Shown here in pieces: positions 47,041 to 58,041 of a DNA stretch of 64,000 nt. Each line of letters begins with the position of its first letter. Position 1 is the first letter of the stretch. Under the pieces are notes generated by a model. The model was given only the letters and a program-made list of their open reading frames with translations, was not told the origin of the DNA and made no database searches. This DNA comes from Sclerotinia nivalis (lineage: Eukaryota > Ascomycota > Leotiomycetes > Helotiales > Sclerotiniaceae): the NCBI GenBank assembly GCA_029531795.1, contig JAPEIS010000013.1, positions 124,001 to 188,000 on the forward strand, written 5' to 3'. Position numbers and translations under genes: made by a program.

Positions 47041-50000
47041 ATGCCTTTTCTATTCAGCCCAGCCCAACCATCCATTAACCAATGTATTCCATTATTGAAG
47101 CCAAAATTATCAGAGATCATCGTCCATCTGACTTTCATCCCTCCATTTGTCTCAAAAGAGAACGATATTCAACATTCAATCGACAGATTATTGAACAGAA
47201 TAGACCACGCTAGGCACTCCAATGCAAGTATTGAAGAATCGATATCCGCCTCCCTAAAGATAGTACCAAGGATACGCAAACTTCCTCCGTGGAAATTTAT
47301 CAACATCGAGCTAAAGTTTGAAGGTTCGGAAAATGTGCCAACAGTCGATGAAACCTTGAGAAAGATTTTGGAAGAATTTGCCCGTGACCTTGGAATTATT
47401 GAAGGTTGCCCTGTTTCCGTCGGTACTTCCCAGTTCATACCAGATGGTAGCTCTCGTGTTAGTGGTTTGGTTGATGTAAGTTTTTCCTTTGGCGAAGACG
47501 TCACATCAATGAAACTACGTCCGATATACCACCGTGCATTTCGGGATCCATACTAATGCTGCATCCGTAGCACGATGAACTACTCCATTACATCCCCAGC
47601 CCTTGCACGCTCAACTTGTGTTTGTCTCGACAACTAGACTATGCAAAAAAGCCAAATCCGAATGCCGTTTCATGTAGAAGCGCGGAGGCAGAGATTGCAC
47701 GACTAATTTCAATCGGTCTTAACCTAAGTGGTGTTAAGCTACGTGAGGATTTGCATCAATCATCAGTATCCGAGCAAGTATCCAACTCGAGTTCTTCATC
47801 TGATGATAGCTCCGGGTTTGACAGTCAGAGCTCATCGTCATTCGATCCCCAATCAGATCTTAACGGACTATCAGAATTCTTCCAAAAACAAGCTAGAAAT
47901 ACGGTAGGTGCCAGTGAAGCTGTAACTGTGGAAACCACAAGTTCCGCTAATTTTTCTGAGGACGGTGGCGTACCATTAATACCATTAAATCTAGAAAATG
48001 CCCTGGATCGCTTTGAGGTGGTTGAAGATTGGGCTGAACACGTTGAACTTGAGCGACAAGACTCTCAAGTTAGAGAAAAACTTTATCCATACTCCTTGCA
48101 AGAGGAAAATTGTGGTTCAATCTTTGAGTGGCCGTGGGTTCAAACTGAGCTAGACGGAGCCAGGCAACGGCCTCTTCCTGCGCAAAGCTCTATTCTGGAA
48201 GCTAGCTCTGAGTTAGACATGGAAAAGACAACTTCTTTAGTTCTAGGATCCACTTCATCAGATAGAACGGAGGATAATGCGGAGACAAAAATGGAGCGGT
48301 CAACTTCAACCAGGATCGAAAATCCTTGTGGTGCTTTGCGCGAAACTTGGCAGGTGAGCCTACTTGAGGAAAATTTTGATTCGAGCCACATCCTTGGAAA
48401 CGAAGCAGACATCAAACAACCAACTTCATCCGTTTTAAAATGTCTTCCTACTCATCTGCGCGGAGGTTGTATAGAAGTCAAGAAGCATTACAGACATTGC
48501 TTAAAAAGAATCATGAAGAGAAGCCTACATGATCATTCCAAGCGCGACATAGATCTTGGTCATGGTGGATCTCACTTTTCTGCGGAACCGTTTCCTAAGT
48601 ATGATCCAACTGTTGATTTAATGTATTTATATGAGACGGATGGCATTTATCGTGTTGATACATATGTCAGCCCGAAGGTGGTCAAAAAAAGACGCGAGAT
48701 GCTGAATAAAGCCATAGGCTTGGTATTGGGGAAGGCAATTCACAACATCCGATGTTATAACTTCAGTGCTGGATCAAATGTCGAGCTTATTTCTGGACAA
48801 CCGATACATAGCAATCGAAGCAATAGTTCCAGTATCAAATCCAATCCAGGGTATCATTGCGATGCCATGAGCCAGTTTGATGTCAAGCTTGATCCTGGAC
48901 ATTCAAATCTCGGCACTGAGTCAAGTTATATGCATCTGAGAGGAGGGATCGGAGATGCAGATGAACATAACCTGAACCCGATCAATACAACATCAACACC
49001 ATCAAGGCGTACTCGCAAACGCGACAAATTTCGTGCTATGGTAAAGAATCCCCTGAAATTCTTATTAGGAAGGTTTTTTTGCAAGAAACCAACGCAAACC
49101 GCACAAGGTGGAGATTATGATGAGCATGAAGAGGACAACAATCGTGAAGAACCTGAAGAGATATTTAAGGAAGAAGTGGGAGAAAAGGGCAAACCGCGTG
49201 GCAGACTTTCAAAACGGGATGAGTATCAGAGGGTAATGAACGACTATAATCTGCTTGTGGAGCAAATAATTGAGTTAAAAACGAAGTTGCGCGAGATTGA
49301 AGAGATTCTCCCTGAACACTGCGACGAAGTACAGCAATACAGAAGTATCACCAAAGACACGACAGCACTGAATAACTTTGATCAGAGAATGATGGAGATC
49401 GATCGAAAGAAGGAGGGAACCCCCGATGTAAAGAGCAGCCTCAAGTTGATAAGCCGCGCCTGTAAGGAGGCAAATGTTGTAAAGGGAATCCTCCATAGAA
49501 GAAGAGATCTAGCACGAATTGCTTGGAGAAATTTGCCTTATGTCCATTCCGAATCAACCATTACGCTATTGCGTGGCGGGGCAGGACCACCTAAGAAATT
49601 CAGGCGGAGGTGTAAGATGGGTATACAGGAATTCGCTAAATTTCAGTCGGAGAATGAGCCAATAGCAGGACCTGCTCCGACTCCTAGCCAAACGGTAGAA
49701 CCTGCGACTCCTACGCAAACGGTTGTACCCCCGACTCCTACCCAAACAGTCGTATCCCCGAATCCTACCCAAACAGTCGAATCTCCGACCCCTACCCAAA
49801 CAGTCGAGCCTCCGGCTGAACGCCCAGCACTTCAAGCTCATCAACAACATGATTCAATAGACAGTGGTATTAGTGGCTTAGAGGACACGGAAAGCCAACA
49901 AAAAGATGAACCTGCACAAAATGAAAACTCTGTACAGGCTGATGAATCTTCAGAACCTCAAACCCAAGTCATAGTAGAGGTTGTAGAGGTTGGAGAGAGC

Positions 50001-51335
50001 TCAGGTGATTCAGACAATGTTGAGCAGTCTGACACTATCGAAAATTCAAACAATGCCGACGAGTCAAACAGTGTCGAGGATTCAGACGATTTCGAGGAGT
50101 CAAAGAGTTTTGAGGGGTCTAGCAGCGTCAACGAGACTGGCAATGTAGAAAGTTCAGATCCTGAAGAGCCCGAAAGGTTTGCCAGACAACGACTTGAGAG
50201 GGCTCGGGAACAACTTGAGAGGCAAGCGGAATTAAAAGACGAGATTGCGGATGTATCAGCCGAATTTAATGAACTCGTGAGGGAGATTGCATCCAAACGC
50301 CAGGCTATTATAGGAGGGGACCCGCTTTCAAAGGCCGATTTTGAAAGCCGGGTTACTGACGATGACGTGTCAGATATAACCAGATATATAAAGTATAAAT
50401 GGGACATATCACGTATACTTGATGATACAACGTTTTACCCCTATCAAGTCACGCGTGCGAAGAATTGTGTTATAGGGGCAAGGCGCGTGAGGGATATATT
50501 TGATAATTGGTATGTCATAGTAGTTCAGCGTCAGGAAAGATCTACGTTTGATCCAATTACACTAAGGGGTTTGGGGATCCTGGATAATTGGGACTACATC
50601 ACACCTTTACCGGAGACTTTGTCTAGCCCTAAGCTAAGTAGAAAATCCTCAGTAGAGGTGGCTCCCCTTCCAGTTCCACAATCTAAAGCCGTGGTTGAGG
50701 AGCGTGGTGAATCTTCAAGAAGCAGCGCTCCTCTCCCGTTTCGACGAGCTTACCCCGTGGTTGAAGAACGTGGCGAATCTTCAAGAAGCAATGCTCCTGT
50801 TGACGATTGGCAAATCACAGCACAGATAAACGAATTGGAGGTTAAGAACGGGATTGAGGTGACTAATGTCTCTAGACGTAGCTCAAAGGACCATAGCAAC
50901 AGCGAGCGCGATGCAAAAATCACCCCTCTAAGCGAGAAAGTCGAGGAAGAAGGGTATCAGCCGCAGATTCCGGAAGAATGTATAGAAACACTTACCGTTC
51001 TTGGAGCCACGCGTGCGGAGGCTGTTAATATATTGATGCGTACTCAAGGGGACGTTCAACGCGCGGCTAATATTTTCTACGAGGAGGATCCCTTGGTGAA
51101 TGATGATGCGTATGATTTGCTATTGAATGCCGAAGCTGATATAAATGGGGTTATGGCATTGACGGGAGTCTCGCCGCGCGAAGCTTTTATAGCATTGCTG
51201 GTTTCGGGGGATGATATTGGAAAGGCTGTGGTTTATTTATCGGCTGATTCTACTCATGATGGGGATGATAAGGTTGCTGAGGCGAGTAATGATAATAAGG
51301 TGGTTGGTGGTGGTAAAAGGAAGGAAATAGTATAA
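47041..51335 (+). CDS. Large LRGG-motif protein with C-terminal UBA-like domains
   Basis: Exons 47041-47475 and 47571-51335 join to 1399 residues (intron GTAAGT...CCGTAG, 95 nt). The N-terminal 145 residues look folded (KFINIELKFEG). Three exact LRGG tetrapeptides occur, at nucleotides 48456-48467 (THLRGGC), 48936-48947 (MHLRGGI) and 49569-49580 (LLRGGAG). Then come a Pro/Thr repeat (about five copies of TPTQTV, 49678-49815), degenerate Ser/Glu/Asp repeats (50010-50165), a coiled coil, and a duplicated VVEERGESSRS (50692-50790). The C-terminus has ECIETLTVLGATRAEAVNIL...DVQRAANIFYEED, a good UBA domain, followed by a second UBA-like segment (INGVMALTGVSPREAF). No enzyme motif is seen. A ubiquitin-related role is suggested by UBA and LRGG but not proven. 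Confidence 0.82.
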
Positions 51336-51737
51336 TCTTTTGAAGGATCAGCGGATTGTTCTGTAAATAGCGGTTTAGGAAATAATTGAAGTATTATCAG
51401 CGTGTAAGATTTGCGATTTCCTGGTGTCCAATGGTTCTGGAGTGCAGTCTAAGAATGTGGTATTTTCGATTTTTGAATTTATCTGGAAGATCGGAGTGGA
51501 GTTGAATAATGAAAAACATTGAAATAGATATGAGCATTCAAATCATTTCAGAGACTGATAGCTTCCGGAATAATAGAATACTAAGTCTGATCTACTAGCT
51601 CGGACTATCGGACATCCTGCTTTCCCCACCAATTGAAGGCGGAAATGAGGAAATACTATTCCATATACTACTGCCACGATGAACAATCTCAGCTTCCCAA
51701 CTCTATCGACGACTTTCTTCTTACTAGAAATATTCTT
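51336..51737. other. Convergent 3' region, no gene seen
   Basis: About 400 bases between the LRGG/UBA gene and the end of the GH5 gene. Confidence 0.5.
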
Positions 51738-53209
51738 TCACTCATCCTCAGCTTTCCTTCTTCCCTCCGCAAAATCACTCAACACCTTATTCAACCCCTC
51801 TCTCCTCACACAATTTTCAAACTTCCAACTTCCCGCCAAAGCCTCCAATTCCTCCTCTCCCAACCCCCTAAAAAGCTCTGCAAACTCATCTGCAAAACTA
51901 CTCGCCACATACGTTTGTACGACGCCTCTCAAAAGTTGTCTTTGGACACCCCACGGCGTGGGATACTGTTCTTTTGCTTTGGGGGCATTTTCTTCGATCC
52001 ATTTGATCAATGGATTTAATGCACTATCCAACGAATCCGAGGCTGGGGATCCCCAGGCGTCGAGTTGAAGGGCGCGTTTCTTTTGGAGGAACGGGTTTAT
52101 CAGGGTGTGGTATGGAGAGGTGGGAGAGGTGGTTACCATGCCTTGGAGTCCGAGATCTTTGTATAGCCATATGCACCAGGGGATTTGATATTTATCGTAG
52201 ATTTTTAGTTGGGCGCCTAGGAGGGAGTAGCGTTGGGCATTTATTTCTGAGGCGTTTGGATCGAGTGAGGAGTCTGCGTAGACGGGACCGAATTCGCCGT
52301 TCCAGCTTGGAACGTTGTGGTCTCTCATAAAGGTGCATTTACGTAGGAAACTAGATTCGAGGTGGGTGATTTGGGAGGGGGAATTAGTGAAGGGGGTACC
52401 GGTGGGGAAACCCATGGAGGAGTAATCGTGGAGGGCGTAGGCGCAGTTGGGAAGGATGGTATTGAAGGATTTCCACTCCATTGCAAAGGTGTTTCCGTCG
52501 AGCCAAAGGATGTGAGAGGGGTCTATTTGACGGATTTTGGATTCAAAACGAGTGTAGAATTCTGAGAGACGGTGGTGCAATGGATCGCAGGGTTCGTTGA
52601 TAGGGTTGTAGCCTGCTATCCAGGGGTTATCGCGGTAGCGGGTGGCGATTTGTGACCAGAGCCAGATGGTACGGTCTTGATGATCTTTGTGATCCCAAAA
52701 TGAGGCATAGTTGGATGGATTGTCAGAATGCCAGTCTGGGTTTTGGGCACCAGGCACCGTGTGCATATCGAGGATGGTGTAAATTTTATGTTTGGCGCAC
52801 TATTTCTATCAATATTTGTAGACATGGGGCTATGTTATCCACCTACAAGTTCAATAACACGATCCAAATGTTTGAAACCACTTTCTTTCAAAACTCTAGG
52901 ATTCATATCATCTTCAAAATGTCGATAATTAAATGGCAAACGTAAACAGTTCAATCCCAAACTAGCAAAGAATTTGGCATCATCTTCCATGAAGAAATAC
53001 TCTAGGAATTTATCAAAGAAGAATTCATATTTCTCCTTGCCGAGAACTTTTAACATGGCAGCTCGATGTTGATGTTCTTGGCCTGGATAACCAGTTATGA
53101 AATTCTCCATATTCATCCATCCTCCCAGACCAGCTCCACGAAGTATGACTGGTTTGCCGGAGGCATCGACGATTTGCTCGTCTTTTACTCGAAGAATGCC
53201 ATTAGACAT
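51738..53209 (-). CDS. Glycoside hydrolase family 5 (intracellular exo-beta-1,3-glucanase-like)
   Basis: Exons 53209-52847 and 52799-51738 (47-nt intron) give 474 residues. The GH5 barrel is recognisable: VILRGAGLGGWMNMENF, NCLRLPFNYRHF, IYTILDMHTVPG, the acid/base glutamate in GYNPINEPCDP, and the nucleophile in WNGEFGP. There is no signal peptide, so the enzyme is probably cytosolic, unlike the secreted cell-wall exoglucanases. Family members of this shape act on beta-1,3-glucan oligomers or glucosides; the exact substrate is not visible. The C-terminal 60 residues are helical and charged. Confidence 0.93.
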
Positions 53210-54120
53210 GTTGGGAATAGGAGGAAATAAGCTTAATGGATTTATGTTGGAAAGGTGTAAACGAGATTGTAGTTTCGTGTTACAAAAAAACGTTGAATCA
53301 TAAAGAAAAAGAGAAATCTCCCCGTGCAAATACATATATTATATATTTTGTGTCAATGAAAGTCATGAATTTTGTATTCAGGCTGATATGTGAAGTTGTA
53401 AATATTACCATTTCTGTACAACCCCACCTTGTATCCCCCTGCGCTTCTAATTTATCCGGATCAGAAGTAGAATTGGATCGACGACAGTCTGTTCAAGCGC
53501 GCGAATCAGATCACTAAACCTCACAAAAAGGGCACTTGCTTGGATTCAACAATTAATATCTTGGTAAGATATTTAGATATTGGATGAGTGAAATCAAATG
53601 ACTGTGAATGATCGGGTAAACATGGAACGACTTGGAAACAGTACCAATATCCAAAATTATTGTTAGAAAGACAAATTTATGGCGTAGATAGTGTTTACAT
53701 TTCATGCTCAATGGTGGTTTGTACAATAAGAGTTCTTTAGACGATGGGCTAGGATAGGATAACTCGAAATCTGATGGTAAATTCCATTCCCAATCAAAAT
53801 TTAAAATATGGATATACTTGACTTGTGGTGAATGATGGTAATGACATGTTCTCCAGCTTGAAGACTTGGCCTGAATACAGAGAAGGTAAATCTACTTTCA
53901 ACTATGAAAAGCAATTCAGCCAAAGGGGAGAGGATATGATGAAGGGAAAGATATATAGCCAGTTTGTAGGCTCAGTCCAGACTTCAACGATTGAGTGTGT
54001 ACTTCTCAAACGGAGAATCAAGTCTACCTACCCTCATGTGTACAACGGTCGCCCTTAATTCAAAGTCCAACGATACCGTATCATATATATATCAGGATGT
54101 GTAACAGATTTGAAAATAGT

Positions 54121-54152
54121 CTGCCTCCACGGCAGTGGCCCCCGGAGGGCCA
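54121..54152. repeat. Two tandem GC-rich hairpins in AT-rich DNA
   Basis: CTGCC-TCCAC-GGCAG (54121-54135) is immediately followed by TGGCCC-CCGGA-GGGCCA (54136-54152 with a 5-base loop). Each is a perfect inverted repeat. GC-rich CAGCGGAGCG follows. The block stands out against its surroundings and may be a small mobile or structured element. Confidence 0.7.
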
Positions 54153-54277
54153 GCGGAGCGTCATTTCGATTGAATGATTATAGGGACAAAGGCCTTAAAA
54201 ACCGTCCCATAGCTGCTGCGCTGGTAGTAAAGATTTCATTCATTCATTCAATGATCTATGTACTCCGTATGTATGTA

Positions 54278-54309
54278 TGATCTTAATATATGATCTTAAT
54301 ATATGATCT
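54278..54309. repeat. ATGATCTTAATAT direct repeat
   Basis: Two full copies and a partial third copy of ATGATCTTAATAT in tandem. Confidence 0.8.
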
Positions 54310-54567
54310 ATCATCTCCGAAAATAACCAAATCTTTCAATTGCCGACCTCGGTCCAATTTCAACACGTGATACATTAAAATTCCTCCTCTTCCCTATTTA
54401 AGCTTAGCTTCAACGATCGGGAACAAGCCGGGAACTTTCCTCAGCACAAACATAGCTTACGGCTACGAAAGATTCCTCTCCACCGAAAGTCTTTTCTGTC
54501 CCTCATCAAATATTCAATTCACAACACTCTTTCTTCTTTTCACCACCACATAATATATTTTCACATC

Positions 54568-55852
54568 ATGTTCGCCGCAAGAAGAGCATTGACTGGAGCA
54601 GTTCAAAGCAGAGCTTTTTCTGCTTCTGCTAGAGATGTAAGATTATTGTTCCATCTAATATTTCTTCCAGCTATTAACCTGGCTCCATCATTTATGAACC
54701 TCCAACTAATTTTACTCAAAACAGCTCTCTAAAGTTACAGTTCTCGGTGCTGCTGGTGGAATTGGACAACCATTGTCTCTTCTCCTCAAGTTAAATCCTC
54801 TCGTTACCGATTTGGCTTTATACGATATCCGTGGAGGTCCAGGTTCGTCGGCATCATTTCTTATAGTAATATTGTTGAGAAGATCAAAGTCGAAAAGGAA
54901 TTAGATTTACAGATATGCTAATAGGATATTCAATTGGATAAATAGGTGTCGCAGCAGATATTTCTCACATCAACACCAAGTCCAAGGTTACTGGATATGA
55001 GCCAACACCATCTGGTCTTGCCGCTGCTCTCAAAGATGCTGAAATTGTCTTGATCCCAGCTGGTGTCCCACGTAAACCGGGTATGACCCGTGATGACCTC
55101 TTCAACACTAACGCATCAATTGTTCGCGATCTCGCCAAAGCTGCTGCTGAATCTGCACCAAACGCAAACATCCTCGTTATTTCCAACCCAGTTAACTCAA
55201 CTGTTCCAATCGTTGCCGAAATCTTCAAGGCTAGGGGAGTCTATAACCCAAAGAGACTTTTCGGTGTTACCACTTTGGATGTTGTTAGAGCTAGCAGATT
55301 CGTCAGTGAAATCAAGAAGACTAACCCTGTTGATGAGAACATTGTTGTTGTTGGTGGTCACTCTGGTGTTACCATTGTTCCTCTTTTCTCTCAATCATCC
55401 CACCCAGATCTCGTCGGTAACGAGAACCTTCTTAAGCGTGTTCAATTCGGTGGTGATGAAGTTGTTCAAGCTAAGGATGGTGCTGGATCTGCTACTCTTT
55501 CCATGGCTATGGCTGGTGCCCGTATGGCCGAATCATTATTGAAGGCTTCCCAAGGACAAGCTGGTATTATTGAACCAACTTTCGTTGACAGCCCATTGTA
55601 CAAGGATCAAGGTGTTGATTTCTTTGCCAGCAAGGTTGAATTGGGACCAGATGGTGTTCAAAAGATTCATGAAGTTGGAAAGGTTGATGCTGTCGAGGAG
55701 AAGTTGTTGGAGGCATGCTTGGCTGATTTGAAGAAGGTATGTTTTTTCGTGATACCAACATTATCTTATGCCATGTTTAGATATAAACTAACACACCTTT
55801 ACAGAACATCCAAAAGGGTGTTGAATTCGTCGCCAAGAACCCAGGAAACTAA
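54568..55852 (+). CDS. MDH1: Mitochondrial malate dehydrogenase
   Basis: Four exons (54568-54636, 54725-54842, 54946-55736, 55805-55852) give 341 residues. The first exon encodes an arginine-rich, acid-free mitochondrial presequence ([22 protein letters not shown]). The NAD loop is [34 protein letters not shown] holds the substrate arginines; [11 protein letters not shown] and [14 protein letters not shown] (catalytic histidine) follow. It oxidises malate to oxaloacetate with NAD in the matrix. Codon use is strongly biased, as expected for a highly expressed gene, and a long CT/CA-rich leader precedes the ATG. Symbol by analogy to yeast. Confidence 0.97.
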
Positions 55853-57133
55853 ATCAAAAAACCCTCTCAAAACCTTTATGATCAAATAATTCGAAATTCA
55901 CCTACAAATCTCAATATCCTAAAATGATATTGAAATGAATCCTTGAATTTTTGAATTCCAATCAAATACTCGCGTTTTTATATCGCATGTATGTACACGT
56001 ATGGTGGAAGGAAGGAAAATAGATAAGATTTCGATTTTTGAATGAATTAGATGAAATGTATTTGGTTATGATATCTGATTTATAGCATGTATTTTGCAAG
56101 CGATGTAAATTATAATGAAATGGCTCTCCTCTATGTTGTGTTTATGTATCTCAGTTATTTTCCTTCTTTTGGAAGTGTCTCCTAACATGAATAGGACTCT
56201 AAGATTTGCGCCGATGTCATCCTTCACTTGGATTCCATCCTCACATTCCTGGATCTAATTAACATCAAGTACCCAAACTTGCCTCAACTTAACTCAACTC
56301 AATTCTTCTGTACAGAGGAGTGAAGCCATCCGAGAAAGATGGTCATTACTGTACTCCCTCCCTTGCTCTCCCTCACTAATTGTATATTGCTCATTATATG
56401 TAACTCATTGGTATTCTATTCATTCTTCCGCTTGATCCGCCCTCTTCTGACTTTCTTTCCCTCCTTTCTTCATTCACACTTCCGTAGCGGTATCTTGGTG
56501 CCATCCATCCATCCATCCATCATTCATTAGGTATCAATTCATCACCGTGCTTCCGGATACCCCACTATACTTCACCCCACCACACCACACACTCCGTTCC
56601 GAATGTCCCCTCTCACCCCACCAAAGGAATTGCAAAAGAAAGAAAGAAAGAAAGGAAGAAAGAAATCCTCAGGTAGAATATCTATTATATACGCAACTCA
56701 TCTAAATCTATCATCCATCCAAGATAATCCTCTCCCCCTCCCTCCCTCCATCCCTCAACCGAAAAGAAGAAAAAAAAAAAAAAAAAAAAAGTTGAATAAA
56801 AACAGATAAACAGATACTCACTCATTTACTCCTCCATCCACTACCCACCCACCACCACCAACCGACTCCACGTATCCCTCCTCCTCCTCCTCCTCTCATA
56901 AAAAAACCACCTTCCCCCTCCCCCTCGCCCCTTTCCCCTTCCCCATTCTCCATTCTCCATTCCCCCATCAAAACAACATCAACAAACCCGCGCCCCCTCT
57001 CCCCCCCTTTCTTCTCCCCATTCTTTCCCCACCAAAAATAACCCAAACCACCTCCTCTCCTCTCCCTTTCCCCCCCTTTCTTTACTCCCCCCCTTCCCTC
57101 TCCCCCCACCAACAAAACCACCACCCAAAACCA
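55853..57133. other. Low-complexity intergenic tract
   Basis: No gene. Simple repeats dominate: CCAT repeats (about 56500-56525), GAAA repeats (56637-56667), an A run (56769-56790) and a long C/T-rich block from about 56820 to 57120 with (CTC)n. Long open frames here are by-products of base composition. Confidence 0.7.
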
Positions 57134-57263
57134 TGGAGATGCCCGGGATCGAACCGGGGACCTTTCACAAACACACAATGATCCATCTATCCATGCACAA
57201 ATAAAATCTGTACGCAAATCCAGAAAATGCGAAGCGAACATAATACCACTATACTACATCCCC
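57134..57263 (-). tRNA. tRNA-Ala(CGC) with a 58-nt intron
   Basis: The 5' half (57263-57228) and 3' half (57169-57134) form a 72-nt tRNA. Acceptor GGGGATG pairs with CATCTCC and includes the G3-U70 wobble that marks alanine tRNAs. The anticodon stem TTCGC pairs with GTGAA, the loop shows anticodon CGC at 57231-57229, and the T arm is CCCGG-TTCGATC-CCGGG. The intron (57227-57170) sits just after position 37, the normal place. The D stem is weak for an alanine tRNA. A TTTT run follows the 3' end on the minus strand. Confidence 0.93.
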
Positions 57264-58041
57264 AATTTTGTTGTGATTTGCGTGCGTTAATTGGGGTTAG
57301 GTTTGTGGGAGAGATGGGGGAGGGGGAATTTGGTGGGGTGAATTGGTGAGGGAGGGGCAAATTGGATTGGGGGTGGGGTGATTTTTGATGGAACTACTCT
57401 AGAAATTTCCTATTGATCTTAGTGTATTAGTATATTAGTGAGAGATATACTATACGAGTAAATAGATACGGTGAAAGTAATCATATGTAAAAATCCATTG
57501 CATTGCTATTCATGCTATCCATGCTATTCATTCATAAACTACTAGACTTGGCTGATACGTCGGTATGTAGGTATGTATGCAAAATGGAAAAGTTGCACCA
57601 TCCATCTCATGCCATCATATCCCGCCCCGAATATCCTTTCTTTCCTGTCCGAACTACTTACTACCTCATTTCATGAGATCACGATCCCTAATCTCTCTGT
57701 CATGTTTCCTACATATGTATCCTACCATATGTATTGTATCATTTCCCATCCCTTCCCATCCCATCCTCTGGCATCGCACACCCGAAACCACAACCCATCC
57801 CAAAACCATCAAAGCCTCCAAAGAAAATCAACCCAAAATCATACAAGAGTGGGGAACATTGCCAATACCAATGATTACCATTCCACTCCACTCCCCTCCC
57901 ATTCCATTTCCCCGACCCATCCCTTCCCAAAAATCTAAAATAAATGGAAAAGACAGACCACTAAAAATTGATTTTGTTTATGCCCAAAGAAACCTCACTC
58001 CACCATCCTATCCCAACCATTGCCAGCAATAATAGAGAAAA
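57264..58041. other. Intergenic, low complexity
   Basis: No gene. A G-rich segment (57290-57380) flanks the tRNA; C/A-rich sequence with CCCATCC-type repeats fills 57740-57930. Confidence 0.6.

Larger units (their letters stand above)
53210..54567. other. Intergenic, holds a tandem hairpin and small repeats
   Basis: No gene is recognised in about 1.36 kb. It contains the GC-rich tandem hairpin at 54121-54152 and the ATGATCTTAATAT repeat, both listed separately; the last 150 bases are the CT/CA-rich leader of the malate dehydrogenase gene. Confidence 0.5.

Noticed and set aside
56822..57241. Gly/Glu-rich minus-strand frame of 139 codons
   Set aside because: It arises from the C/T-rich tract and runs through the tRNA-Ala gene.
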